64,000 bases of DNA, taken from the NCBI RefSeq assembly GCF_034422975.1, contig NZ_CP139873.1, forward strand, positions 2,728,001 to 2,792,000, written 5' to 3'. Made by a program: the position numbers and the translations under genes. The notes below the pieces were generated by a model. The model worked only from the letters and a program-made list of their open reading frames with translations. It searched no databases and was not told the origin of the DNA. Shown one piece after another: positions 50,189 to 57,952 of this stretch; the stretch's first letter is position 1, and each line of letters opens with the position of its first letter. Source of the stretch: Idiomarina sp. PL1-037 (GTDB lineage: Bacteria; Pseudomonadota; Gammaproteobacteria; Enterobacterales; Alteromonadaceae).

Positions 50189-51295
50189 ATGTCAGTCTCA
50201 ATTAGTGAAAAAACCAAACAGGCATACCAACACGCCGTTGAACAGGCCAGCGCGTCGCTTTTGCGGCAACCGCAGAACTCAATGGCAGACGAACTGAGGC
50301 TGCTTGCGGAACAACTGCAACCGAATGAGAAAAGAGACGTTTATGGCAGCGGCTCGCTTATTAATGACTTTGAAGATGAAGTAGCAGAGTTATTAGGCAA
50401 ACCCGCAGCGTTGTTTTTGCCAACCGGTACTCTGGCGCAGCCTTTGGCCTTGCGCGTGCATGCCGATGAGCGCCAGCGCAACGGCGTGGCTCTGCACCCA
50501 ACCTCGCATTTAATGCTGCACGAAAAAATGGGCTTTGAAGCTTTATGGAAGCTCAACGGCACTACCACGGGTTTTGCCGATAAACCCATAACGCTTAACG
50601 ACCTCAAGTCGGTGCAAACGGATGATTTAGCGAGCGTACTACTGGAATTGCCCATGCGCGAAATTGGCGGACAACTGCCCAATTGGGACGACTTAGTCAT
50701 GCAGTCAGAGTGGGCCAGACAACACAATATTGCGATCCATCTGGACGGGGCGCGCCTATGGCAGGTGCCGAGAGCTTATGACTGTTCACTACCTGAGGTC
50801 TGTGAGTTATTTGACTCGGTTTATGTCAGCTTTTATAAAGATTTAGGCGGCATTTCAGGAGCCATTCTGGCAGGCTCAGAGAGCTTTATTGAGCAAGCGA
50901 AAATATGGGCTCGCCGTGCTGGCGGCAATATTATTACTCAATACCCCCAGGTGCTGTCTGCCCGCTACGGCCTAAAAGAAAACCTGCCAATTATGCCGGA
51001 AGCCGTAAATTACGCCCGCGCACTTGGAGAAGCGCTGAACACGCTAGATGGCGTACGGGTTAACCCAGAAATGCCGCAAGTAGCCATGTTTCATCTGCAT
51101 TTTGCTTTAAAAGCCAATGAGCTCAGTGAAAAAATAACGGATTACGCCAGCAATACCGGAGTCGTATTATTACCCCTGCCAAGAGCTGAAATAAGCGATG
51201 AAGCCATTTGCGAGATTTCAATTGGCAGAAACGCCATGTCGCAACCACAAAGCTTTTGGCTGCGACACTTTAAGGCGTTTTTGAAAACATTCTAG
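50189..51295 (+). CDS. Threonine aldolase / beta-eliminating lyase family (PLP enzyme)
   Basis: Pyridoxal-phosphate enzyme of 368 residues. I chose the ATG at 50189 (MSVSIS) with an AGGTG site; a TTG at 50156 would overlap the upstream gene. The PLP lysine is in YVSFYKDLGGISGA (about Lys217). YGSGSLINDFEDEVAELLGKP (start region) and HLDGARLWQVPRAY (PLP Asp) are typical of low-specificity threonine aldolases. It may split threonine or related beta-hydroxy amino acids to glycine and aldehyde. Other lyases of the group cannot be excluded. Confidence 0.85.
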   Translation: MSVSISEKTKQAYQHAVEQASASLLRQPQNSMADELRLLAEQLQPNEKRDVYGSGSLINDFEDEVAELLGKPAALFLPTGTLAQPLALRVHADERQRNGVALHPTSHLMLHEKMGFEALWKLNGTTTGFADKPITLNDLKSVQTDDLASVLLELPMREIGGQLPNWDDLVMQSEWARQHNIAIHLDGARLWQVPRAYDCSLPEVCELFDSVYVSFYKDLGGISGAILAGSESFIEQAKIWARRAGGNIITQYPQVLSARYGLKENLPIMPEAVNYARALGEALNTLDGVRVNPEMPQVAMFHLHFALKANELSEKITDYASNTGVVLLPLPRAEISDEAICEISIGRNAMSQPQSFWLRHFKAFLKTF

Positions 51296-51297
51296 GT

Positions 51298-51738
51298 TTA
51301 ATGGTGTTTTTTGTGGTCGCCCATCTGGTGTTTGCGGTCCCCTTCATGGTGTTTGCGATGCCCACCCAAGATATGGTTCAGCGTGTCTAAGTAGCTCTTA
51401 CCAAAGCCTTTAACGCGCTGTTTATTCATTTGCTCAGAGCCCAGATGAACTTCTTCCAGCGAGTTTGCTGCAACATTCAGCTCTTTACTTAAACGCGCTA
51501 GCGCCACTTCCAGTGTGTACGTCAGTTCATGAACTTTGGCCATGTCCTGAGAGGTTAAATCGCCATTCACGATTTCCTCTAGCTTCGCGTTATACTCGTT
51601 CAGGTTCATAATAGCCTGCTCCAGATTCTCGGCTGGCTCTGGTTTAAAATGTTGGTATTGCTGATCATCGTCGTCGGCCATTGCCGCTACGTTAAAAAGT
51701 AGTGCGGCGCCTGCGGCCATCATGGAAAAAAGCTTCAT
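51298..51738 (-). CDS. DUF6746 protein with His-rich tail, Fur-box promoter
   Basis: Exported protein of 146 residues: signal peptide (about 1-22, MADDDD start of the mature part), then a helical region (about 35-115: EQAIMNLNEYNAKLEEIVNG, VHELTYTLEVALARLSKELN) that I associate with DUF6746. It ends in a metal-chelating tail, HRKHHEGDRKHQMGDHKKHH, with seven His in its last 20 residues. DUF6746 has no known function to my knowledge. The strongest Fur-like site in the window lies 17-35 bases upstream of its start. A periplasmic metal-binding or metal-stress role is inferred. It is convergent with the aldolase gene (2-base gap). Confidence 0.85.
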   Translation of the reverse strand: MKLFSMMAAGAALLFNVAAMADDDDQQYQHFKPEPAENLEQAIMNLNEYNAKLEEIVNGDLTSQDMAKVHELTYTLEVALARLSKELNVAANSLEEVHLGSEQMNKQRVKGFGKSYLDTLNHILGGHRKHHEGDRKHQMGDHKKHH

Positions 51739-51754
51739 AAAAACCTCATTTGTT

Positions 51755-51773
51755 GTTAATAGTTATCATTATT
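51755..51773 (-). promoter_or_regulatory. Strong Fur-box-like site before DUF6746 gene
   Basis: On the minus strand, AATAATGATAACTATTAAC matches 15 of 19 positions of GATAATGATAATCATTATC, the best of the sites found here. It starts 17 bases upstream of the ATG, so Fur bound there would sit on the promoter. Confidence 0.7.
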
Positions 51774-51855
51774 GTCCATATGTCGGTTTTTTACAAGATG
51801 AACGGCGGTGAACCTGATACCCTTTAGCTTGATGTATCTCAAGGAGTGAAAAGCA

Positions 51856-53688
51856 ATGTTTTCCTGGTTTGAGCGCCGATTAAACCCTTTTCCTACGGAG
51901 GAACCCACTCAGGCTCCTACCGGATTTTTTGCATTCTGCTGGCATTTCACTAAAGGGGCGACCCCTTTTATTGCACTAACCGCGCTACTTATGGCCGCTA
52001 TTGCCATTGCCGAAGTCTGGTTATTTGGCTTTTTTGGGCAAATTGTTGACTGGCTGGCAGCGCAGGACAAAGAAACCTTATTAAACGATCAGTTTTGGCC
52101 ATTGCTTGGAATGAGCATTCTGGTGTTAGTCGGTTTGCCCTTGCTGGTCTGGTTTCACTCCCTGCTGACTCACCAGACATTGCTGGGTAACTTCCCCATG
52201 CGCATTCGTTGGCTGGGTCACCGTTATTTGATGAAACAGTCCATGAGTTACTATCAGGACGAGTTTGCCGGCCGGGTCGCCACCAAATTAATGCAGACTT
52301 CACTCGCACTGCGGCAGTGCATCATGACCTTTATTGAGGTTGTGAACTACGTCGCTGTCTACTTCCTTGGTATGTTTGTCATTATTGGTAGTGCCGACTG
52401 GCGTATGATGCTGCCACTGGCTTGCTGGCTCATTCTGTACGCTCTGTTGTTACGCTACTTTGTGCCTAAACTGGGTAAAATATCAGCCGAACAGGCTGAC
52501 GCCCGCTCTAATATGACCGGGCGCATTGTCGACTCCTATACCAACATTCAAACCGTTAAGTTGTTCTCACACTCGCTGCGCGAGGCCGAGTTTGCGCACG
52601 AGGGCATGGACACTTTTCTGGGAACAGTGCATAAGCAAATGCGCCTGGTTACGCAGCTTTACGGCTTTCTCTACTTTATAAACTGCGCATTGTTGTTCAG
52701 CTCTGCCGCTACCGCCATTGTGTTGTGGATGGATAATGCTGTGACCTTAGGTGCTGTTGCAGTGGTTATCGGTCTGGTTCTGCGCTTATTTGGTATGTCA
52801 CAAATGGTCATGTGGCAAATGTCGACGCTGTTTGAAAGCATTGGTACCGTTCAGGACGGTATTGGCTCAATTGCTGTACCACAGCGCATTATCGATGAGC
52901 CCAATGCGCCCGCTTTAAACGTGACTTCCGGCGACATTAATTTTGATCATGTTCGCTTCCATTATGGCAAAGGTCATGGCGTTATGGATGACTTTAATTT
53001 GCACATTAAGCCGGGCGAAAAAGTCGGTATTGTCGGACGCTCCGGAGCGGGAAAGTCCACGCTGGTGAATTTGTTGTTACGCTTCTACGACGTTGAGGGC
53101 GGCGAAGTTCGTATTGATGATAAACCCATTCATAAAGTGCAGCAGGACAGTTTGCGCGCCAGCATTGGCATGGTGACTCAGGACACTTCTTTGCTGCACC
53201 GCTCAGTACGCGACAATATTTTGTACGGACGCCCCGACGCCAGTGAAGAGGACTTAATGAAGGCAATACGGCAGGCGCATTGCGAGGAGTTCATTGCGGA
53301 CTTAAGTGACAGCAAAGGTCGTACCGGTCTGGATGCGCATGTCGGCGAACGCGGCGTAAAACTTTCAGGTGGTCAGCGCCAGCGAATTGCTATTGCCCGT
53401 GTCATGTTAAAAGATGCGCCCATTCTGATTCTGGACGAAGCAACCTCAGCGCTGGATTCCGAAGTAGAAAACGCCATTCAGGAAAACCTGTATAAACTCA
53501 TGCAGGGTAAAACAGTTATCGCTATTGCCCACCGCTTATCCACTATTGCTGCTATGGACAAACTAGTGGTAATGGATCAGGGTCAGATTATAGAGCAGGG
53601 CAGCCACGAACAGCTGCTTGCTCAGGATGGACTCTACGCCAAATTATGGCGCCACCAGTCCGGTGGCTTCCTGGCCGAGGAAACTTAA
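51856..53688 (+). CDS. ABC exporter, fused permease and ATPase
   Basis: Inner-membrane half-transporter of 610 residues, probably acting as a homodimer. Six helices (about 35-60, 83-105, 155-178, 183-205, 270-292, 296-318) form the ABC transmembrane domain. The ATPase follows: Walker A GRSGAGKS (394-401), signature LSGGQRQR (about 502-509) and Walker B ILILDEATSAL. It belongs to the lipid/peptide/multidrug exporter group near MsbA and ATM-like proteins. No biosynthesis genes are near, so the substrate is unknown. The stop overlaps the convergent chemoreceptor gene stop by four bases. Confidence 0.92.
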   Translation: MFSWFERRLNPFPTEEPTQAPTGFFAFCWHFTKGATPFIALTALLMAAIAIAEVWLFGFFGQIVDWLAAQDKETLLNDQFWPLLGMSILVLVGLPLLVWFHSLLTHQTLLGNFPMRIRWLGHRYLMKQSMSYYQDEFAGRVATKLMQTSLALRQCIMTFIEVVNYVAVYFLGMFVIIGSADWRMMLPLACWLILYALLLRYFVPKLGKISAEQADARSNMTGRIVDSYTNIQTVKLFSHSLREAEFAHEGMDTFLGTVHKQMRLVTQLYGFLYFINCALLFSSAATAIVLWMDNAVTLGAVAVVIGLVLRLFGMSQMVMWQMSTLFESIGTVQDGIGSIAVPQRIIDEPNAPALNVTSGDINFDHVRFHYGKGHGVMDDFNLHIKPGEKVGIVGRSGAGKSTLVNLLLRFYDVEGGEVRIDDKPIHKVQQDSLRASIGMVTQDTSLLHRSVRDNILYGRPDASEEDLMKAIRQAHCEEFIADLSDSKGRTGLDAHVGERGVKLSGGQRQRIAIARVMLKDAPILILDEATSALDSEVENAIQENLYKLMQGKTVIAIAHRLSTIAAMDKLVVMDQGQIIEQGSHEQLLAQDGLYAKLWRHQSGGFLAEET

Positions 53689-55208
53689 TCGTCGTCGTCT
53701 TCAAAGGCGGCAACCAGCGAGCGGAACTCAGTCACGCGCCTGGAGACACTCTGAACATCTTCTGCGTTAGCAATAGCGACTTCGTGAGTCTCTTTTGAGG
53801 TATCGTTAACCTGGTTTATGCCATTACGAACTTCACCGACGGCCTGACTGTGCTCTTCTGCAGCTGTTGCAATTTGAGTCATGCGGTCACTGATATCAGT
53901 GATCGCATCTTGAATTGAAACCATTTCATTCTTCGACTGCTGACCAAGTTCACCGCATTCTTCCGCCAGTTCCCGTTGCTCGGCCATCTGTCGATCCCAT
54001 TTTTCAATCGCCCCAGCCATTCCGGTAATGGTTTCATCAATTTCGTCAACAGCTTGCTGAGTACGCTTCGATAAATTCCTTACTTCATCTGCAACAACAG
54101 AGAATCCGCGACCTGACTCTCCCGCCCGGGCAGCCTCAATCGCAGCATTTAGTGCCAGCAAGTTGGTTTGCTCTGCAATTGAATCAATTTGCTGACTAAC
54201 CGTACGAACCATTTCTGAGCGCTCAACAAGATCTTCAGTAGTATTAGCACTGGCTGAAACTTGTTGTACTAGATAACTCATCTTGTCCGAAGTATTTGAA
54301 ATGAATTCTGCCGCATGATTCACCGTATTTCGGGCATCTTCTGCGGAGCTGGACGATTCACTGGCATTAGTGGCGATATCAGCCACCGTCATTGACATTT
54401 CTTCCATGGCAGTCGCAACTTGCTCTATAGCGGCAACCGCTTGTTGCGACATATCCAGAGTATGCTCAGAACGTTGTCTTGTGCTGCTTAACGTTTCGGC
54501 CAGCGCTTCTGTACCATTATCTAACCGCGATATCACAGCAGTCATTGCACTGTCTTTTAACATTAACTCATACAGCAATGCGCCCAGAGTTGAGCTATCC
54601 GCGTATATGCGCTGTTGGATTGGAGCATATTCACCCTCCAGAGAATTCAACTGCTCCGCATATTTACGTCCGGGGCTCAGCAAATAATAGGTTATTAAAA
54701 AGGCGAGCCCTGTAGGTATTACCGCCCACCAGTTAATCATTGCTGAAGCAAGAATTAAGATTAAACCTGCTATAGCTCCAAGCACAGTCTGCATGGATAC
54801 CCGGCGGTTTAAACTGCCAGACTGGTACATTTTCTCCGCTTTGGAGGCAAGCTCATGTGGCGCATAAGTCATTAACCATTGAGCTCCGGTTACTTTTCCT
54901 CTGCGGTAAGTTCCCCGGACAAAAACTTCAAACCAGGCTATTCTGCCTTCGGCTACTCTTATAGGTAAGACACCACGCCACGGGCTCTCATTACGCACCG
55001 CATTGTCTATTTCATCCAGCACGGCTTTAGGAACCTCACCAACAATATTGGTGCGAGTGCGATGTTTGAGTTCATCATTGGTTTCTTTTAAAAGGGATTG
55101 AAAAGCAGGTTTGGCGTCCCGAATGCGGGTATCGTTACCGAAGGTAACAACAAATATTGTGTCATTATTTATTGCTTGAAATTTAGCCCGATCGTTTGTC
55201 TGCACCAT
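53685..55208 (-). CDS. Methyl-accepting chemotaxis protein with PAS domain (Aer-like)
   Basis: Chemoreceptor of 507 residues. An N-terminal PAS domain (about 10-120) is followed by two adjoining helices (about 145-185), a HAMP-like or coiled region and the signalling tip (about 340-390) LLALNAAIEAARAGESGRGF. It lacks a periplasmic domain, so, like Aer, it probably senses redox or oxygen via a PAS cofactor; FAD binding was not verified. Methylation helices flank the tip. Flagellar genes are not in the window. Confidence 0.9.
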   Translation of the reverse strand: MVQTNDRAKFQAINNDTIFVVTFGNDTRIRDAKPAFQSLLKETNDELKHRTRTNIVGEVPKAVLDEIDNAVRNESPWRGVLPIRVAEGRIAWFEVFVRGTYRRGKVTGAQWLMTYAPHELASKAEKMYQSGSLNRRVSMQTVLGAIAGLILILASAMINWWAVIPTGLAFLITYYLLSPGRKYAEQLNSLEGEYAPIQQRIYADSSTLGALLYELMLKDSAMTAVISRLDNGTEALAETLSSTRQRSEHTLDMSQQAVAAIEQVATAMEEMSMTVADIATNASESSSSAEDARNTVNHAAEFISNTSDKMSYLVQQVSASANTTEDLVERSEMVRTVSQQIDSIAEQTNLLALNAAIEAARAGESGRGFSVVADEVRNLSKRTQQAVDEIDETITGMAGAIEKWDRQMAEQRELAEECGELGQQSKNEMVSIQDAITDISDRMTQIATAAEEHSQAVGEVRNGINQVNDTSKETHEVAIANAEDVQSVSRRVTEFRSLVAAFEDDDD

Positions 55209-55355
55209 ATTCTTCTACCCCAAAATATTTGAGATGCGAACAATACAGGAAGCCGGTTATAACTCAATGCAGCTGGATAAAAAACAAACAAAAAACAACA
55301 TACTATGCAGATAATCGCGGGTAATTATGAGTCAACAATACAAGTAACTAACAAC

Positions 55356-56180
55356 TCAACGGTTTAGCTGGTACGCTTCGTCCGATTCAACCTTGGCGAA
55401 GCGTACGTCCAGTTCCATTAACCGTTTTTTGCCCCGGGCGGTCATGTCGGTAATAAACTGAAACTGTTGCCTGGGGTCAATTGGGTAGGCTTTTAAGCGA
55501 TACTTTGTGCCCCAGGGTTGTTCTGCGGCGGTAACCGCTATTGGCTTACCGAGTTGCAGATAAGGGCTGGTCAGTGCCACTTCTTCCAGCGCGTCACGAA
55601 TTTGATAGGCGTCGGCTTCCGGCTGCGCATAAAACTCAGCAATACACATTAAGCTGGGCCCGCCATTATTGGCATTATGAATTAAGTTATCCCAGAGCTT
55701 CAAATGTGGCACCCAAATAACGGTGTCATCATTAGTAACCAGTTCAACTGTTCGCATGCCAATATGGGTGACTTCGCCATAGCTGCCATCCACTTCTATC
55801 CAGTCGCCCGGACGGTAGGGCATTTCATGAATAGCTACCACGCCGGCTATTAAGCTGCTGACATAATCTTTTAACGCAAAACCTATTGCCAGACCCGCGG
55901 CACCTAGTGTCGCCACCATATTTTGTATAGTCGGCTCTATAACTCGGGGCATGATCATGACCAGTGCAATGACCAGAACCACTATACGGACCATTGGCAC
56001 CATAGCCAAAATGTATAACCGCCTTTTGCCATGCAAATGTGCTGCAACCCAGGGCAAAACTCGTTGGGTGAACCATACAGCAGCTAGTGCCACGGCAAAA
56101 ATCACAGCAATTTCAAAAATGGCAAAGCCGTCCAGTGTCTTAAATAGCCCGGCGACGTCTTTTAATGAATCGGTTTCCAT
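55356..56180 (-). CDS. MscS-family mechanosensitive channel
   Basis: Small-conductance mechanosensitive channel of 274 residues. Three membrane helices (about 20-40, 53-78, 85-110) include the pore helix QNMVATLGAAGLAIGFALKD (about 88-107), rich in Ala and Gly, then the MscS beta domain with GDWIEVDGSYGEVTHIGMRTVEL (about 133-155). It opens under hypo-osmotic shock. It is the second gene of an operon with the unrecognised gene at 56205, 24 bases apart. Confidence 0.92.
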   Translation of the reverse strand: METDSLKDVAGLFKTLDGFAIFEIAVIFAVALAAVWFTQRVLPWVAAHLHGKRRLYILAMVPMVRIVVLVIALVMIMPRVIEPTIQNMVATLGAAGLAIGFALKDYVSSLIAGVVAIHEMPYRPGDWIEVDGSYGEVTHIGMRTVELVTNDDTVIWVPHLKLWDNLIHNANNGGPSLMCIAEFYAQPEADAYQIRDALEEVALTSPYLQLGKPIAVTAAEQPWGTKYRLKAYPIDPRQQFQFITDMTARGKKRLMELDVRFAKVESDEAYQLNR

Positions 56181-56204
56181 TCCTTACCTCCTAAGCTCGC
56201 ACCG

Positions 56205-57209
56205 TTAGAACCGGTCTAACCAAAAACCACGGGACATAAGTAACTCCCGGACAACCGGGTAGCCTCGCGGGGTGACGTACCAAAGCTCTTGCTCAAGCTC
56301 AATCAGGGCACGTTGTTTGAGCACCTGTAACTGAATTTCAAGCTGGCTAGCGGAAACTATCGGCAATACCTGCACTAACTGCGTTTTATTCATGCCCCGG
56401 TGAAGCAGCAGAGCATAACAAACAAAAGCCGTTGCATCGTTTATCTCTGAGGGTAGCGCCGGTGTTTCAAAGGCCTTTTCACTACCACGTTGATAACGGT
56501 CGGAATAGGCCGCAGCGACACCGGCATTACCCCGGCTTAATGCGGCTAAAGCCCGTAAACGACCATCTCCGCGAGCCAGTCCCAGCTGCTCAAGGGCATT
56601 TTGATCCAGCCCCTGCAATGTCCATAACTGATTTACCGGCACCGGCCAGACTTTTTCCAGAAAAGCCCAGGCCCAGCTGTCACAAACAATAACGCCTTTA
56701 CCCGCTTCACCGGACAGTACCTGAGAGAAGAATTCCCGCACCCAGCGCAAACCGTTCGTCTGGCGCAGGAAACTGTGTGCTAACTGAGGCATTATCCAGG
56801 GTTTATTATCATCGGACTGAGGCTGAAACTCCGGCATAGGAGAATCGTCAGGGTTGCAAAGTGACTCTCTGTCGGGCAGGCTCACTTCCCGCAGACTATG
56901 CTTCTCAGACCACTTTTGCACCGCTTCCTCAACACCAGAGTGGGGTGGCGCAATAATCCAGCGTAAGCTGCTATCGTCATTGTCATTTAACCAGTCAGAA
57001 AAGCAATCATTCAGAGCCTCTGCAGCGGTATCAAAACTCAGTTCCAGTACTTGCGATTGCTCTTCCTCACCTTCCTGTTCTTGTTCTGGTGTTATCCAGC
57101 GAACAAATTTTTCCCACCACTTTTTTATTTTTATGGTAGTGGGTACGGCCGGTTTTTCATAGTCATCAACTGTTACCCATTGCCACGTTTTTTCTGGCTC
57201 TTCGGCCAT
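56205..57209 (-). CDS. Unrecognised protein with possible degenerate ATPase and winged helix
   Basis: A 334-residue protein I do not recognise. I chose the ATG at 57209, with AAAGGA eight bases before it; a GTG at 57227 is possible. After an acidic linker (about 40-60) there is LRWIIAPPHSGVEEAV, which looks like an ATPase P-loop without its Gly-Lys-Thr, then GKGVIVCDSWAWAFLEKV like a Walker B strand with only an Asp. The C-terminal part (about 265-334) is winged-helix-like (YALLLHRGMNKTQLVQVLPI, WYVTPRGYPVVRELL). This would make it a dead STAND/AAA-type regulator. It precedes mscS in an operon, so it may regulate or bind the channel. This is inference. Confidence 0.75.
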   Translation of the reverse strand: MAEEPEKTWQWVTVDDYEKPAVPTTIKIKKWWEKFVRWITPEQEQEGEEEQSQVLELSFDTAAEALNDCFSDWLNDNDDSSLRWIIAPPHSGVEEAVQKWSEKHSLREVSLPDRESLCNPDDSPMPEFQPQSDDNKPWIMPQLAHSFLRQTNGLRWVREFFSQVLSGEAGKGVIVCDSWAWAFLEKVWPVPVNQLWTLQGLDQNALEQLGLARGDGRLRALAALSRGNAGVAAAYSDRYQRGSEKAFETPALPSEINDATAFVCYALLLHRGMNKTQLVQVLPIVSASQLEIQLQVLKQRALIELEQELWYVTPRGYPVVRELLMSRGFWLDRF

Positions 57210-57305
57210 CCTGAGAGTCCTTTTCACAAATAAATAAAGTATTGCTTAGCTCCGATAATAGAGTGCCTTGAAGCAGAGTCCAATGAAAAATTTTGCAACC
57301 CGACT

Positions 57306-57334
57306 CTTGAAACCAAATTGAGCAGTACACATAT
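57306..57334 (+). promoter_or_regulatory. Probable heat-shock (sigma-32) promoter of hsp20
   Basis: CTTGAA (57306-57311) and ACACATAT (57327-57334) are 15 bases apart and resemble the sigma-32 pattern CTTGAA / CCCCATNT. The expected start site, near 57341, coincides with the start of the leader hairpins. Confidence 0.6.
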
Positions 57335-57338
57335 AGAC

Positions 57339-57434
57339 GTTAAGGCCGGTGTCTCTGAGAGAGCCGCCTTAACCGACACATGGTGTGTCACTTAATTAAA
57401 CATTTTAAAGTTATTGCTTCAAAGGAGAATGACT
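57339..57434 (+). promoter_or_regulatory. ROSE-like RNA thermometer in hsp20 leader
   Basis: Three hairpins fit the leader. The first is GTTAAGGC (57339-57346) with GCCTTAAC (57366-57373), 8 perfect pairs. The second is GACAC (57375-57379) with GTGTC (57385-57389). The third, next to the start codon, sets TTGCT (57414-57418) against AGGA (57423-57426) over a TCAA loop. A UUGCU strand pairing AGGA of the ribosome site is the hallmark of ROSE elements of small heat-shock genes. Heat would open it. Folding was done by eye. Confidence 0.6.
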
Positions 57435-57908
57435 ATGGCAACTATCGACTTAAGCCCTCTATATCGTAGCAGTGTAGGTTTCGACCGTATGGCATCTTTG
57501 CTGGATTCGGCACTACGCTCAGATACTGGTGCAACCGGATATCCTCCCTACAACATTGAACTGGTAGCAGAAAACCAGTACGCCATTACGCTGGCAGTTG
57601 CAGGTTTTGAAGAGGATGATCTGGAAATTGAAGTAGAGAACGGCGTGCTTCGTGTGACCGGCAAAAAAGCCGAAGAAAACGAAAAACGCGAGTATCTGCA
57701 CCGCGGCATTGCAAACCGTGCCTTCGAGCGTAAGTTCAGCCTGGCTGAACACATTGAAGTCACCGGCGCAGCCTTAAAGAACGGTCTGTTAACGGTCGGC
57801 TTGGTGAAGAATATTCCTGAAGCCATGAAGCCGAAACGTATCAACATTGGCAGCTCAACTAAAGACCTGCTGGAAAATCGTTCCAAAAGTAAGGAAAGTG
57901 CTGCTTAA
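57435..57908 (+). CDS. Small heat-shock protein Hsp20 (IbpA type)
   Basis: Alpha-crystallin-domain chaperone of 157 residues that binds unfolding proteins without ATP and hands them to DnaK/ClpB. I chose the ATG at 57435, seven bases from AAGGAG; the TTG and ATG codons just upstream are too close to the site. The N-terminal arm has LSPLYRSSVGFDRM, typical of IbpA; the crystallin domain (about 38-130) has ENQYAITLAVAGFEEDDLEI and LTVGLVKNIPEAMKPKRI, with IPEAMKPKRINI as the IxI-like tail motif. A sigma-32 promoter and a thermometer-like leader precede it. Confidence 0.94.
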   Translation: MATIDLSPLYRSSVGFDRMASLLDSALRSDTGATGYPPYNIELVAENQYAITLAVAGFEEDDLEIEVENGVLRVTGKKAEENEKREYLHRGIANRAFERKFSLAEHIEVTGAALKNGLLTVGLVKNIPEAMKPKRINIGSSTKDLLENRSKSKESAA

Positions 57909-57926
57909 ACTTAAGCACTGGATGAG

Positions 57927-57952
57927 GGGCGGCAATTAGCCGCCCTGTTTTT
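57927..57952 (+). terminator. Rho-independent terminator of hsp20
   Basis: GGGCGGC (57927-57933) and GCCGCCC (57939-57945) around AATTA, then TGTTTTT. The stem reaches over the stop codon of the convergent GGDEF-EAL gene (57936-57938). Confidence 0.85.
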
